A DNA stretch of 64,000 nucleotides from Lysobacter avium (GCF_015209745.1 NZ_CP063657.1:1488001-1552000); one strand, 5' to 3'. Counted from the stretch's first letter, positions 35,480 to 46,153 are shown. Made by a program: numbers and translations. Notes: a model not told the origin generated them from the sequence alone.

Positions 35480-38122
35480 TCAGTCCTGACGATCCGGGAC
35501 TGTCGATCCCTGGATCCCATCGAGCAGGAATGGCGCCGTCCGGCTTGCCGCCGAGCGCGTCACCTCCCGCGGCGTCCCCTGCACCACCACTCGCCCACCC
35601 TCGTCGCCGGCACCCGGTCCGATATCGATGATCCAGTCGCTGGCTGCCGCCACGCGCATGTCGTGCTCGACCACGATGACGGTGTTGCCCGCTTCCACCA
35701 GCCCGTCCAGCTGGCGCATCAGCACGTCCACGTCCGCCGGATGCAGCCCGGTAGTGGGCTCGTCGAGCAGGTAGACCGTGCCGCGCCGCTGCGCACGCTG
35801 CAGTTCGCTGGCCAGCTTGATGCGCTGGGCCTCGCCGCCTGACAGTTCCGTGGCCGGCTGGCCCAGCCGCAGATAGCCCAGCCCGACCTCGCGCAGCACC
35901 TCCAGCGGGCGCAACACTGCCGGGGCGTCGGCAAAGAAGCCGGCCGCCGCATCCACCGTGAGCGCCAACACTCCGGCGATGGTCAGGCCGCTCCAGGTGA
36001 TCTCCAGCGTCTCGGCGTTGTAGCGCGCGCCGTGGCACTGGGGGCACGGGGCATAGACGCTGGGCATGAACAGCAGCTCCACGCTGACGAAGCCCTCGCC
36101 CTCGCAGGTCGGGCAGCGGCCCTTGGCGACGTTGAACGAGAACCGGCCCGCGTCGTAACCCCTGGCGCGCGCTTCCGGCGTGGCGGCGAACAGCTTGCGG
36201 ACCTGGTCGAACAGTCCGGTGTAGGTCGCCAGGTTGGAGCGGGGCGTGCGGCCGATCGGCTTCTGGTCAACCACCACCAGCCGCTTGACCGCGTCGAGTC
36301 CGGCAACGATCCGGCCGCCGCGGGTCACCGGCGCCGGCTCCAGCGGGTCGTCCTCATCACTGTCGCTCCCGGCCGGTTTACCGAGGTGCTCGGACAGCAA
36401 CTCGACCAGCGCCTGGCTGACCAGGCTGGACTTGCCCGAACCGGATACCCCGGTGACCGTGGTGAACACGCCCAGCGGAAAAGCAACGGCCAGGTTGTCG
36501 AGGTTGTTGCGGCTGACGCCCTCCAGCCGCAACCAGTCGGTGGGAACGCGCGGCTTACGTCCCGCCTGACCGATCGGCCCGCCCCGCTCGTCGCTGGACG
36601 CACCCTCATCACCCGCGCCAGGGGATGGGAACAGGTAGCGCGCGGTCTGCGACTCGCTGACCCTGGCCAGCCCGTCCAGCGGACCGCTGTAGACCACCCG
36701 CCCGCCCTGCTCGCCCGCCGCCGGGCCGACATCGACCACCCAGTCGGCGCGGCGGATCACGTCGGTTTCGTGCTCGACCACGAACAGTGAGTTGCCGGCG
36801 CCTTTGAGCTGATCCAGCGCCGCCAGCAGCGCCTGCGTATCGGCCGGATGCAGCCCTGCTGACGGCTCGTCAAGCACATACACGACCCCAAACAGATTGG
36901 AGCGGATCTGCGTGGCCAGCCGCAACCGCTGCAGCTCGCCCGGTGACAGCGTGGGCGTGGTGCGCTCCAGGGTCAGGTAGCCCAGGCCCAGCGCGGCGAT
37001 GACCTCGATCCGAGCCAGCAGGTCGGCGGCAATGCGCTGCGCGACGATCGCCTGCTCCGGATGTTCATGCGCTTGCGGCGAATCTGCAGCCGCGCCGTGC
37101 GCGACCGGCTCCAGCAGCACAGCGAGTTCCTTCAGCGGCAGCCGCGACAACTCGCCGATATCCAGCCCGGCAAACGTGACCAACAGCGCCTCGCGACGCA
37201 GGCGCTTGCCCTCGCACAGCGGGCACATCGCACTGACCATATAGCGCGCAACACGCTTCTTGATCATCGCGCTCCGGGTGGTCGCGAACGTGTGCAGCAC
37301 GTAGCGCTGCGCGCTGGTAAACGTGCCCTTGTAGCTGGGGTTGTCGCCGCGCTCGATCGCCTCGCGGGTCTCTGCAGGGCTCAGGTCGCGGTACACCGGC
37401 ACCACCGGCTGCTCGTCTGTAAACAGGATCCAGTCGCGCTGCTCCTGCGGCAGTTCCCGCCAGGGAATGTCGATGTCGTAGCCCAGCGTGACCAGGATGT
37501 CGCGCTGGTTCTGGCCGTGCCACGCCGGCGGCCAGGCGGCGATCGCGCGCTCGCGGATGGTCAGGGTGTCGTCAGGGACCATCGAGCGTTCGCTGACCTC
37601 ATGCACGCTGCCCAGCCCGTGGCAGCGCGGACACGCGCCCTGAGGCGTGTTGGGCGAAAACCCGTCTGCATAGATGATCGGCTGCCCGGGCGGATAGTCG
37701 CCGGCGCGGGAATAGAGCATGCGCAGCGAGTTGGACACCGTGGTGACGCTGCCCACCGAGGAACGCGTGCTCGGGGAGCCACGCTGCTGCTGCAATGCGA
37801 CCGCCGGTGGCAGGCCATTGATGGCGTCCACGTCCGGCACGCCGGCCTGGTCGATCAGCCTGCGCGCATAGGGCGCGACCGAGTCCAGGTAACGCCGCTG
37901 GGCCTCGGCGTAGAGGGTGCCGAACGCCAGCGAGGACTTGCCCGAGCCGGACACTCCGGTGAACACCACCAGCGCGTCGCGCGGGATGTCGACATCGATG
38001 TCCTGCAGGTTGTGCTCGCGGGCGCCGCGCACCCGGACGAAACCGTCGTCATCGCCGGACGTGGGCGTGCCCAGGCGTGGCGGCTTGCGTGTACGGTTTG
38101 CGCTGACAGGGTGACTCGACAT
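35480..38122 (-). CDS. UvrA paralogue, UvrA2 type (class II excinuclease-like ATPase)
   Basis: This 880-residue protein has two ABC-type ATPase halves, both with [11 protein letters not shown]alker A loops. Zinc-finger cysteine pairs lie at CPRC and CPLC and in the C-terminal CPTCEGEG...CPQCHG finger. It is shorter than UvrA proper (about 940), in line with the UvrA2 group, which often lacks the UvrB-binding region. UvrA2 proteins have been linked to DNA-damage tolerance and antibiotic or crosslink resistance. It is convergent with the efflux operon, and uvrB/uvrC are not in view. A drug-resistance link to the pump is only suggestive. Confidence 0.85.
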   Translation of the reverse strand: MSSHPVSANRTRKPPRLGTPTSGDDDGFVRVRGAREHNLQDIDVDIPRDALVVFTGVSGSGKSSLAFGTLYAEAQRRYLDSVAPYARRLIDQAGVPDVDAINGLPPAVALQQQRGSPSTRSSVGSVTTVSNSLRMLYSRAGDYPPGQPIIYADGFSPNTPQGACPRCHGLGSVHEVSERSMVPDDTLTIRERAIAAWPPAWHGQNQRDILVTLGYDIDIPWRELPQEQRDWILFTDEQPVVPVYRDLSPAETREAIERGDNPSYKGTFTSAQRYVLHTFATTRSAMIKKRVARYMVSAMCPLCEGKRLRREALLVTFAGLDIGELSRLPLKELAVLLEPVAHGAAADSPQAHEHPEQAIVAQRIAADLLARIEVIAALGLGYLTLERTTPTLSPGELQRLRLATQIRSNLFGVVYVLDEPSAGLHPADTQALLAALDQLKGAGNSLFVVEHETDVIRRADWVVDVGPAAGEQGGRVVYSGPLDGLARVSESQTARYLFPSPGAGDEGASSDERGGPIGQAGRKPRVPTDWLRLEGVSRNNLDNLAVAFPLGVFTTVTGVSGSGKSSLVSQALVELLSEHLGKPAGSDSDEDDPLEPAPVTRGGRIVAGLDAVKRLVVVDQKPIGRTPRSNLATYTGLFDQVRKLFAATPEARARGYDAGRFSFNVAKGRCPTCEGEGFVSVELLFMPSVYAPCPQCHGARYNAETLEITWSGLTIAGVLALTVDAAAGFFADAPAVLRPLEVLREVGLGYLRLGQPATELSGGEAQRIKLASELQRAQRRGTVYLLDEPTTGLHPADVDVLMRQLDGLVEAGNTVIVVEHDMRVAAASDWIIDIGPGAGDEGGRVVVQGTPREVTRSAASRTAPFLLDGIQGSTVPDRQD

Positions 38123-38226
38123 CGCGTGGCCCGATTCGGATCGACTGGCGAGGATGGCGAAGGCCAGTTGACCGCGTCGTGAACTCCGCCGCTGCGGACT
38201 TGCCTGCAGCCGCCGCAGCGGGCCGG

Positions 38227-40116
38227 TCAGTCCTCGCCTTCCAGCTCCGCCCAGCGCGCGAATGCCTGCTCCAGCTGCACGTGCAGTTGCGCCATCGCCA
38301 CATTGTGGGCAGCGATCGCATCGGCGTCGCGCTGGTAGAAAGCCGGGTCATTCATCTGTGTGGTCATCTCCGCAATGCGCGCGTCCAGGCCCTCGATCAC
38401 GCCCGGCAAGGCCTCCAGCTCGCGGGCTTCCTTGTAGGCCAGCTTGCGCTTGGGCTTGCTCGGCGTCGTTGCGGCGGCGGCGATCGGGGAGACCGGCATC
38501 GAGGCGGATTTTGCCGCCGTCTCCACCCGCTCCGCCGGACGCTGGCGAACCCAGTCGCTGTAGCCGCCCACGTACTCGCCGACCTTGCCATCGCCTTCCA
38601 TCACCAGGGTGGAGGTCACGACGTTGTCGATGAAGTCACGGTCATGGCTGACCAGCAGCAGCGTGCCGGGATAGTCGCCGAGGATCTCCTCCAGCAGCTC
38701 CAGCGTCTCCACGTCCAGATCGTTGGTGGGCTCGTCCATCACCAGCAGGTTGGACGGTTGGGCGAACAGCTTGGCCAGCAGCAGGCGGTTGCGCTCACCG
38801 CCCGACAGGCGGGTGATGGGCGCGCGCGCACGCTCCGGTGTGAACAGGAAGTCCTGCAGGTAGCCGATCACGTGTTTCTGCTTGCCGCCGACCTCGACGA
38901 ACTCGCGGCCTTCGGAGACGTTCTCCAGTGCGTTCCAGTCCTCGCGCAGCGTCGCCCGGTACTGGTCGAAGTAGGCGATCTGCAGGTTGCTGCCGGAGCG
39001 GACCTCGCCGGAAAGGGGCTGCAGTTCGCCCAGCAAGACCTTCAGCAGCGTGGTCTTGCCGCTGCCGTTGGGGCCGATCAGGCCGATGCGGTCGCCGCGG
39101 AAGATCGTCGTGGAGACGTCCTTCAACAGCGGCTTGCCGCCGAAATCGAAGAACACCGACTTGGCTTCGATGACCTTCTTGCCCGAGGACTCGGCCTGGG
39201 CCAGGTCCATGCGCACGTTGCCGACCGCATCGCGGCGCTTCGCGCGCTCGGACCGCATGGCCTCGAGCCGGCGCACACGGCCTTCATCGCGGGTCCGCCG
39301 CGCCTTGATGCCCTGACGGATCCAGATCTCTTCCTGCACCAGCATCTTGTCGAAGCGTGCATTCTCCTGCGCTTCGGCATTGAGCCGCTCTTCGCGGCGA
39401 CGCTCGTAGTTGGCCCAGTCGCCGGGCCAGCTGGTGACCTGGCCGCGGTCGATCTCCACGATCCGGGTCGCCAGCGCGCGCAGGAACCGCCGGTCATGGG
39501 TCACGAACAGCAGCGCGCCTTTCCACGAATTTTTGAGGAAGTCCTCAAGCCAGTCGATCGCCTCGATGTCCAGATGGTTGGTCGGCTCGTCCAGCAGCAG
39601 CAGGTCGGGCGCCGAGACCAGCGATCGGGCCAACAACACACGGCGCTTCATGCCGCCGGACAGGCCGGAAAACTCGGCGTCGCCGTCCAGGCCCAGGCGG
39701 TCCAGGGTCTCCACGACCTTCTGGTCGGCGCCCCAGCCGTCGGCCGCTTCGATCTTGGCCTGCACGTCGGACAGCGCATCACCGTCGAACACGTCGGCGT
39801 GGCTGATCCGGTGGTACTCGGCCAGCCAGGAACCCAGCTCGCCCATGCCGCTGGCGACCACGTTGAACACGGTACCGCCAGCGTCGGGCGGGACCTCCTG
39901 TTCCAAGCGCGCGATACGGCGACCGCTGGCACGGCGGATCTCGCCGTCGTCGGGCTGGATATCGCCCGCCATCAGGCGCATGAGGGTGGACTTGCCGGCG
40001 CCGTTGCGGCCGATCAGGGCGATGCGCTCGCCGGGTTCAATGGACAGCTCGACGTTCTCGAGCAGGAGCGGGCCGCCGACGCTGTAGTCGACGCTATTCA
40101 GGGTGATCAATGACAT
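38227..40116 (-). CDS. uup: ABC-F family ATPase Uup
   Basis: The 629-residue protein has two ABC ATPase domains (Walker A GRNGAGKST at 36-44 and GPNGSGKTT in the second half). Each is followed by an LSGG signature and a DEPTN Walker B (DEPTNHLD, DEPTNDLD). A charged C-terminal helical extension matches Uup. ABC-F proteins act on ribosomes, and Uup is tied to translation stalling and precise transposon excision in E. coli. It is transcribed from a start 109 bases before the small lysine-rich gene on the other strand. Confidence 0.9.
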   Translation of the reverse strand: MSLITLNSVDYSVGGPLLLENVELSIEPGERIALIGRNGAGKSTLMRLMAGDIQPDDGEIRRASGRRIARLEQEVPPDAGGTVFNVVASGMGELGSWLAEYHRISHADVFDGDALSDVQAKIEAADGWGADQKVVETLDRLGLDGDAEFSGLSGGMKRRVLLARSLVSAPDLLLLDEPTNHLDIEAIDWLEDFLKNSWKGALLFVTHDRRFLRALATRIVEIDRGQVTSWPGDWANYERRREERLNAEAQENARFDKMLVQEEIWIRQGIKARRTRDEGRVRRLEAMRSERAKRRDAVGNVRMDLAQAESSGKKVIEAKSVFFDFGGKPLLKDVSTTIFRGDRIGLIGPNGSGKTTLLKVLLGELQPLSGEVRSGSNLQIAYFDQYRATLREDWNALENVSEGREFVEVGGKQKHVIGYLQDFLFTPERARAPITRLSGGERNRLLLAKLFAQPSNLLVMDEPTNDLDVETLELLEEILGDYPGTLLLVSHDRDFIDNVVTSTLVMEGDGKVGEYVGGYSDWVRQRPAERVETAAKSASMPVSPIAAAATTPSKPKRKLAYKEARELEALPGVIEGLDARIAEMTTQMNDPAFYQRDADAIAAHNVAMAQLHVQLEQAFARWAELEGED

Positions 40117-40175
40117 GCCGCTATTCTACGCGGCCCGCGAATCCGGTAGCAGGGAATCGCGCATACTGGGCGGTG

Positions 40176-40192
40176 CGGACCGCAAAGGTCCG
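40176..40192 (+). other. Short hairpin upstream of the lysine-rich small gene
   Basis: CGGACC, loop GCAAA and GGTCCG form a six-base-pair hairpin 33 bases before the ATG at 40226. It would lie in that gene's leader, or near the uup promoter on the other strand. Function is unknown. Confidence 0.3.
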
Positions 40193-40225
40193 TCTGCCCA
40201 CTCAGCGGCGCTACCGGAGATCGAC

Positions 40226-40342
40226 ATGGCAAAGGGCATGGACCAGAAGAAGGACGAGAAGAAAAAGCCGTCCAAGACGATGAAAGAGAAGAAGGCGGAG
40301 AAGCGCGACAAGAAAGCCGGGAAAGCCTTCACTCCGGCCTGA
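40226..40342 (+). CDS. Very small lysine-rich protein, 38 residues
   Basis: The protein is almost entirely lysine, glutamate and aspartate between residues 6 and 34 and ends in KAFTPA. It has no domain I recognise. GGAGA lies 6 bases before the ATG. It is followed by the convergent selO gene (36 bases). Its charge suggests a nucleic-acid or ribosome binder, but this is inference. Similar tiny basic proteins occur in xanthomonads from memory. Confidence 0.6.
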   Translation: MAKGMDQKKDEKKKPSKTMKEKKAEKRDKKAGKAFTPA

Positions 40343-40378
40343 TCGCAGCTGTCCGGTTGATGCCGCGGGACCGGCGCC

Positions 40379-41950
40379 TCAGGAACTGCACGAGAGCATC
40401 GAGCAGCCCGCCTTGTCGCGGGCCCAATCCGGCCTGCGGGCGGCGAATGGCTCCCGGCCGGGTTGATCCTCGTACGGCCGGCGCATTACCTCCAGCAGCT
40501 CGGTGATTCCGTCCATGTCGCCACGGGTGGCCCGATCGATCGCCTGCTGGGCCAGGTAGTTGCGCAGCACATAGCGCGGATTGGCGGCACGCATGATCCG
40601 CCGGCGTTGCTCCGGATCCAGTCCGTCGGCCGCCAGGCGCACCTGATAGAGCTTCATCCAGTCCCGGAATGCGGCCGCTGACGCGACGCGCTTGTCCGCG
40701 TCGTAGAACGCGTGGATAAATGCTGGGCTGTCCATCGCCCCGTCGAGTGCATCCGGGTCGTGGTCCGACAGCGCGCGGAAGAACAGTGTCATGTCGACCT
40801 CGGCCTCAACCAGCAGCTCCTGCAAGGCCTGCATCAACGCGCTGTCGCCCTCGCGGTAAGCGGCCAGACCGAGCTTGCGCACCGTGTTGTCGCGATCAGC
40901 GGCGTTGTAGGCATCCACGTAGGCCTGCAGCCCCGCCTGCAACGGTGCGGGGTCGCCGAACAAGGGCGCCAGCGCGCCGGCCAGTCGCCCCAGGTTCCAG
41001 TACGCCACGGCGGGCTGCTGGCCAAAGCGGTAGCGCTTGCGCCGCGCGTCGGTGGTGTTGGGGGTCCAGCCTGGATCGAAGTTGTCGATCCATCCGTAGG
41101 GGCCGTAATCGATGGTCAGGCCAAGGATCGACATGTTGTCGGTGTTCAGCACGCCGTGCACGAAACCCACACGCATCCAGTGCGCCACCATGACCGCGCT
41201 ACGTCGGCAGATCTCGGCGAACCACGCTGCGTGGAAGGCTTCCCCCTCGCAGTCCAGCTCGGGGAAGTCACGGCGGATGCAGAAATCGACCAGCTGCCGC
41301 AGCAGGACGGTGTCGCCACGCGATGCAGGCAGCTCGAAACTGCCGAAGCGCAGGAAGGACGGCGCCACGCGGCAGACGATCGCGCCGGGCTCCGGCGCGG
41401 CGCGGCCGTCGTAGAACATGTCGCGGACAACCTGCTCGCCGGTGCCGATCAGGCACAACGCTCGGGTAGTCGGCACGCCCAGATGGTGCATCGCCTCGCT
41501 GCACAGGAACTCGCGGATCGAGGAACGCAGCACCGCCCGCCCATCCGCGCTACGCGAATACGGCGTCGGTCCGGCGCCCTTGAGCTGCAGCTCCCAGCGC
41601 TCGCCCGCTTCCGTCACGACTTCGCCCAGGCTGATGGCGCGGCCGTCGCCCAACTGCCCGGCCCACACCCCGAACTGGTGGCCACCGTAATTGGCCGCGT
41701 ACGGCTGCATGCCGGCGAGCAGGGCATTGCCGCTGAACACGTCCGCGAACCGCTGTGTATCGGCCGAAGCCTCAGTCAGCCCCAGGCGCGCGAGCATTTC
41801 CGCCGAGTACGCCAGCACGCGCGGTGCGGGAACCGGTGTGGGCTGCACCGCCGACCATGCTGCGCCCTCGACCTGGCGCACGCCGGCCGAGGGATCCGGA
41901 TCGCCGGGAAGGTCGCGCACGAACGCGTTGTCGAAATTAAGATCAAGCAT
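40379..41950 (-). CDS. selO: Protein adenylyltransferase SelO
   Basis: The 523-residue protein matches SelO/YdiU, a pseudokinase-fold enzyme that transfers AMP to serine, threonine or tyrosine of target proteins under redox stress. Characteristic segments are [23 protein letters not shown] (about 84-106), [18 protein letters not shown] and the C-terminal cysteines CSMLSCSS, which occupy the redox-active tail position that is selenocysteine in some homologues. ATG 41950 was chosen over an upstream TTG at 41953. Confidence 0.9.
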   Translation of the reverse strand: MLDLNFDNAFVRDLPGDPDPSAGVRQVEGAAWSAVQPTPVPAPRVLAYSAEMLARLGLTEASADTQRFADVFSGNALLAGMQPYAANYGGHQFGVWAGQLGDGRAISLGEVVTEAGERWELQLKGAGPTPYSRSADGRAVLRSSIREFLCSEAMHHLGVPTTRALCLIGTGEQVVRDMFYDGRAAPEPGAIVCRVAPSFLRFGSFELPASRGDTVLLRQLVDFCIRRDFPELDCEGEAFHAAWFAEICRRSAVMVAHWMRVGFVHGVLNTDNMSILGLTIDYGPYGWIDNFDPGWTPNTTDARRKRYRFGQQPAVAYWNLGRLAGALAPLFGDPAPLQAGLQAYVDAYNAADRDNTVRKLGLAAYREGDSALMQALQELLVEAEVDMTLFFRALSDHDPDALDGAMDSPAFIHAFYDADKRVASAAAFRDWMKLYQVRLAADGLDPEQRRRIMRAANPRYVLRNYLAQQAIDRATRGDMDGITELLEVMRRPYEDQPGREPFAARRPDWARDKAGCSMLSCSS

Positions 41951-42090
41951 CAATTTTCACCGCATTGGACCCGCCGGTTGGCACGGGCCTTCCCATCCTA
42001 AGCGCTTGTCTGCGACGTTCCCGTCGCCGCCCCGGTGCGCACGGAGCGCATGTCCTAGACTGGTGCGAACACACCGAAGGAAAAATGCCG

Positions 42091-42255
42091 ATGGCGAAGC
42101 CGAATTATTCGTTTGAAAAGCGTCAGCGAGAAATCGCCAAGAAGAAAAAGAAAGAAGAAAAGCTCTCGCGCAAGCAGGCCGACAAGCCGGACGACGACGG
42201 CGATGAGCCCGGCGCAGATGACGGAGCTGGAGCGCCCTCGACCCAGCAGGGCTGA
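42091..42255 (+). CDS. Small basic-then-acidic protein, 54 residues
   Basis: The N-terminal half (MAKPNYSFEKRQREIAKKKK) is strongly basic and helical. The C-terminal half is acidic and Gly/Asp-rich. The AAGGA ribosome site fits the ATG at 42091 (nine-base spacing) better than the ATG at 42085 (three). I recall similar small proteins beginning MAKPNYSFEKRQRE in xanthomonads. Function is unknown. It lies between selO (divergent) and deaD (170 bases downstream). Confidence 0.65.
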   Translation: MAKPNYSFEKRQREIAKKKKKEEKLSRKQADKPDDDGDEPGADDGAGAPSTQQG

Positions 42256-42425
42256 AGCTCGGAAAGCGGTTCCGTGCCCGCTGGAGTGCGTTTGTTCGGC
42301 GTCACCTGCTTAGCGGCAGCTGACCCGGACCGCGCCGGATCACAATTCGCGTCGCGCCGACGGGCTGCGGACGTTAAACTGTGCGGTCTACCCGACCGGC
42401 CCAGCCGGCGCTGCCGAGAACTGCG

Positions 42426-44513
42426 ATGAGCGCCGAAACGCCCGCTACCCCCGATTCCCCCCCCGACACTCCGTTGAACTTCGATGGCCTGGCCCTGCCC
42501 GAGACACTGCGGCAGGCCATCAGCGCGCTGGGTTACGAGTCGCCCTCGCCGATCCAGGCCGCCACCATCCCGCCGCTGATGCAGGGCCGCGACGTCATCG
42601 GCCAGGCGCAGACCGGCACCGGCAAGACGGCGGCATTCGCGCTGCCAATCCTGGCGCGCATCGATCCTGCGCAGAAGACCCCGCAGGCGTTGGTGCTGGC
42701 ACCGACCCGCGAACTGGCGATCCAGGTCGCCGAGGCGTTCCAGAGCTACGCCTCGCACATGAAGGGCTTCCACGTGCTGCCGATCTACGGCGGCCAGAGC
42801 TACTACCCGCAGCTGCAGGCGCTCAAGCGCGGCGTGCAGGTCATCGTCGGCACGCCGGGTCGCGTCATCGACCACCTGGACCGCGGCTCGCTGGACATCT
42901 CCGCGCTGCGATTCCTGGTGCTGGACGAGGCCGACGAGATGCTGCGCATGGGCTTCATCGACGACGTCGAGAAGGTCCTCAAGAAGACGCCGGAAACCCG
43001 CCAGGTCGCGCTGTTCTCGGCCACCATGCCGGTGCAGATCCGGCGCATCGCCCAGACCTACCTGAAAGAGCCGGTCGAGATCGCGATCAAGAACAAGACC
43101 AGCACGGCCGACAACATCCGTCAGCGTTACTGGGCCGTCAGCGGCGTGCAGAAGCTCGACGCGCTGACCCGGATCCTGGAGGCCGAGCCGTTCGACGCGA
43201 TGATCGTGTTCGCCCGCACCAAGCTGGGCACCGATGAGCTCGCCTCCAAACTCGCCGCCCGCGGCATTGCCGCCGCGGCCATCAACGGCGACGTTCAGCA
43301 GGCGCAGCGCGAGAAGACCATCCAGAACCTCAAGGACGGCAAGATCGACGTGCTGGTCGCGACCGACGTCGCCGCCCGCGGGCTGGACGTGGACCGCATC
43401 AGCCACGTGCTCAACTACGACATCCCGTACGACACCGAGAGCTATGTCCACCGCATCGGCCGCACCGGGCGCGCCGGGCGCAAGGGCGAGGCGATCCTGT
43501 TCGTAGCCCCGCGCGAGCGCGGCATGCTGCGCGCCATCGAGCGCGCCACGCGCCAGCCGATCCAGCAGATGGAGCTGCCCTCCATCGAGACGGTGAACGA
43601 GCAGCGCGTCTCCAAGTTCCTCGACCGCATCACCGACACCCTGGCCGACAACGACCTGGGCCTGTTCCGCGAGCTGATCGAGCGCTACGAGCGCGAGCAG
43701 AACGTGCCTGCGGTGGAAATCGCCGCCGCACTGGCCAAGCTGTTCCAGGGCGATCACCCGCTGCTGTTGGCGCCTCCACCGCCGCGGGCCAAATACGAGC
43801 CGCGCCCGGACCCGCGTGGAGCCAGCCCGCGCGACGTCGGTCACCGCGGCCAGCCGCCGCGGCCGCCCCGCCAGCAGCGTCCCGAGCGCGACGTCGCACC
43901 GCGGAGCTTCGACGAGCGCCACTCCGCGCCGGCGTCGCAGCATCCGCGTACGTTCGAGGAGGGCCGCCCCAAGCCGCCACGCTCAGCCCCGCAGCCACCC
44001 GCGCGCCCGAGTGGCGCCAACGCCGCAGAAGCCATGTTCGACGACGCCGCACCGGCAGCGCCGTCGCAGCCGGCACGCAGCGCGCCTTCGGCGCCGCCGC
44101 AGCGCAACGCACCGCGCACCGACGAGATCGGCATGGAGACGTTCCGCATCGAAGTCGGGCATGAGCACGGCGTGCAGCCGGGCAACATCGTCGGCGCGAT
44201 CGCGAACGAGGCCGACCTGGAAAGCCGCTACATCGGCCGGATCGACATTCGCGACGACTACAGCCTGGTCGACCTGCCCGAAGGCATGCCGCACGAGTTG
44301 ATGGAACACCTCAAGCGGGTCTATGTGGCCGGCCAGGCCTTGCGCATCCGCCACGCGGACGAGCGCGACAACACCGGCGGGCGCGCCGCCCGACCCAACT
44401 CGCCGCGTCCGCCGCAGGCCCGACCGTCCGGCCCACGTGGACCGCATGCCGGCAAGCCAGCCGGTGGCAAACCGGGCAATTTCGCGCCGCGCAAGCCGTT
44501 CAAGCCGCGCTGA
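42426..44513 (+). CDS. deaD: DEAD-box RNA helicase DeaD/CsdA
   Basis: The 695-residue protein has all helicase motifs: the Q motif FDGLALPETLRQAI, AQTGTGKT, PTRELA, TPGR, DEAD, SAT, ARG.DV and HRIGRTGRAG. The linker from about 445 to 560 is rich in Pro, Arg and Ala. A DbpA-like RNA-binding domain (IGMETFRIEVGHEHGVQPGNIVGAI) follows with a basic Pro/Gly tail. This architecture is that of DeaD, active in ribosome assembly and cold adaptation. The last 14 bases overlap the convergent pseudouridine synthase gene. Confidence 0.92.
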   Translation: MSAETPATPDSPPDTPLNFDGLALPETLRQAISALGYESPSPIQAATIPPLMQGRDVIGQAQTGTGKTAAFALPILARIDPAQKTPQALVLAPTRELAIQVAEAFQSYASHMKGFHVLPIYGGQSYYPQLQALKRGVQVIVGTPGRVIDHLDRGSLDISALRFLVLDEADEMLRMGFIDDVEKVLKKTPETRQVALFSATMPVQIRRIAQTYLKEPVEIAIKNKTSTADNIRQRYWAVSGVQKLDALTRILEAEPFDAMIVFARTKLGTDELASKLAARGIAAAAINGDVQQAQREKTIQNLKDGKIDVLVATDVAARGLDVDRISHVLNYDIPYDTESYVHRIGRTGRAGRKGEAILFVAPRERGMLRAIERATRQPIQQMELPSIETVNEQRVSKFLDRITDTLADNDLGLFRELIERYEREQNVPAVEIAAALAKLFQGDHPLLLAPPPPRAKYEPRPDPRGASPRDVGHRGQPPRPPRQQRPERDVAPRSFDERHSAPASQHPRTFEEGRPKPPRSAPQPPARPSGANAAEAMFDDAAPAAPSQPARSAPSAPPQRNAPRTDEIGMETFRIEVGHEHGVQPGNIVGAIANEADLESRYIGRIDIRDDYSLVDLPEGMPHELMEHLKRVYVAGQALRIRHADERDNTGGRAARPNSPRPPQARPSGPRGPHAGKPAGGKPGNFAPRKPFKPR

Positions 44514-45411
44514 TCGGCTTCGGGAGTTCCAGGGCCAGCGCGCTCCGGAACTCCCGCGCATCCCCGGTCAGCGGGTCCATGAACGCCAGCGACCGCGCCA
44601 GCAGCTTGAGCGGGAACGAGTACCTGTCGGCTGCCTGCTCCTGCAGGTCCGGATAGAAGGCGTCGTTGATGATCGGCGCGCCCAGCGTCGCCATGTGCAC
44701 CCGTAACTGGTGCTTTTTGCCGGTGACCGGTTCAAGCGCGTAGCGCCAGACGTCGCCATCGCGGTCGAGCACGTCGATCCGGCTTTCGCTGTTGGCCTCG
44801 CCGGGTACTTCGCGCATGCGGAAGAACGGCTCGCCGCGCTCCAGGCGGCTGCGGCGGACCAGGGGAAACCGGGTGTTGGGTAGCGCCGGCGCCAGCGCCT
44901 CGTAGTGTTTGCGGATTGCCCGGTCCCGAAACAGCCCCTGATAGGCGTCCCGGGTCGCCGGATTGACTGAGAACATCACCAGCCCGGCGGTACCCCGATC
45001 GATGCGGTGCAACGGGACGATATCCGCGTTTTTCAGGGTTTGCTGCAGCCGGAACAGCAGGCTCTCGCGCACGTACGCGCCCGCTGGCATCACCGGCAGG
45101 AAGTGCGGCTTGTCCACCACCAGCAGGTCGGCATCTTCATGCAGGACCTGTTCGGTGAACGGTATGGCCAGCTCGTCCACCACCTCGCGGTAGTAGTACA
45201 GCGTCATCCCTGCGGTGACCCTTGCGTGCGCGGCAAGCGGGAGCCCCGCGTCATCCAGCACCCGGCCCTGCGCGAACCGGCTGCGCCACGTAGCCTCATC
45301 AATCCGGGGAAACCGTGCACGCAACGCGTCGACCGCGGACGAGGACGATCCCTCCGGCAGCTGCACACGGCTGGCGGGTACGCCATCGATTGGGGCGGGT
45401 CGGGGTTTCAT
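44500..45411 (-). CDS. RluA family pseudouridine synthase
   Basis: The 303-residue protein has the RluA-family catalytic motif PLHRIDRGTAGL containing the active aspartate, followed by KHYEAL and the late KKHQLRVHM motif. An S4-like N-terminus (ALRARFPRIDEATWRSRF) is present. It isomerises uridine in rRNA or tRNA; the target site cannot be told. Its stop lies within the 3' end of deaD on the other strand. The start ATG is at 45411. Confidence 0.85.
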   Translation of the reverse strand: MKPRPAPIDGVPASRVQLPEGSSSSAVDALRARFPRIDEATWRSRFAQGRVLDDAGLPLAAHARVTAGMTLYYYREVVDELAIPFTEQVLHEDADLLVVDKPHFLPVMPAGAYVRESLLFRLQQTLKNADIVPLHRIDRGTAGLVMFSVNPATRDAYQGLFRDRAIRKHYEALAPALPNTRFPLVRRSRLERGEPFFRMREVPGEANSESRIDVLDRDGDVWRYALEPVTGKKHQLRVHMATLGAPIINDAFYPDLQEQAADRYSFPLKLLARSLAFMDPLTGDAREFRSALALELPKPISAA

Positions 45412-45595
45412 CCCGCAAGCGTACGGGAGGCCGGGCGGCGGGACAGACCACGCCGCAAGAAGTTCCCACCATCACCTCGCCTTCACGCGGCATTGCCGCG
45501 CTTGGCCTAGCTTGGTCGTTGCGGGGCCATTCATCCATGGACGGGCCGCGGGCCTTGCGACTCATGCGGCGCGCCACGAACCCGGGAGGAATGAC

Positions 45596-46153
45596 ATGTC
45601 CAGGAGCGCATCCCTTGTCATCGTCGCTTTGACTGTTTTCGCATTCGCGGCCTGCACGCGCGCGCCCATGCCGCCGGACCGCACGACTACAGCCAGTACC
45701 GCGGACACCACCGTGGCCCCGGGGGAAACCGTTGCCCAGCTGATTGCATTTGACCAACAGGCCGTGGCGATGGCCGAGCAGGCACGGCAGCACGAGCAGC
45801 TGGACCAAGGGGTGGCCGACCTGGCCGAGCAGATTTCCATGCACCACCGGCGGAATATGACCCAGACCCGCGCCCTGGGGGACGCCGAAGCTCTGGACGT
45901 GAACGACACGCCCGCCGTCCGCAACCAGCGCGTTGAGGAGGAAAAGCGCCTCAAGGCCTTGGCCGAACTCGACCCGGACGCTTACCAGCGCGGATATCTG
46001 GATGCGGTCATCGAGACCCACGAGCAAGCCCTGGAGTGGATCGGTGAGCGCCTGGAGGCAACAGACAACGACGCGATCCGCAAGCATCTTGAACGCACCC
46101 GCGACAACTACGATGAACACATGAAAGCGGCGATGGCCTTGCGAGACAAGTGA
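45596..46153 (+). CDS. DUF4142-like helical lipoprotein
   Basis: The 185-residue protein has a lipoprotein signal with lipidated C20 (FAFAAC). An all-helical DUF4142/ferritin-like bundle follows (LIAFDQQAVAMAEQARQHEQ, later ISMHHRRNMTQTRAL). GGAGGA precedes the ATG at 45596. DUF4142 proteins are envelope proteins of unknown function, often stress-induced. The 184 bases between this gene and the divergent RluA-type gene hold no further gene. Confidence 0.75.
   Translation: MSRSASLVIVALTVFAFAACTRAPMPPDRTTTASTADTTVAPGETVAQLIAFDQQAVAMAEQARQHEQLDQGVADLAEQISMHHRRNMTQTRALGDAEALDVNDTPAVRNQRVEEEKRLKALAELDPDAYQRGYLDAVIETHEQALEWIGERLEATDNDAIRKHLERTRDNYDEHMKAAMALRDK

Noticed and set aside
38179..40113. 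Long plus-strand open frame of 644 codons
   Set aside because: It is antisense to uup, is rich in H, R, G and Q, and has no recognisable domain. GC-rich codon use produces such mirror frames.
42123..43943. Minus-strand open frame of 606 codons over deaD
   Set aside because: It is the antisense shadow of the helicase gene, with no domain and no ribosome site.
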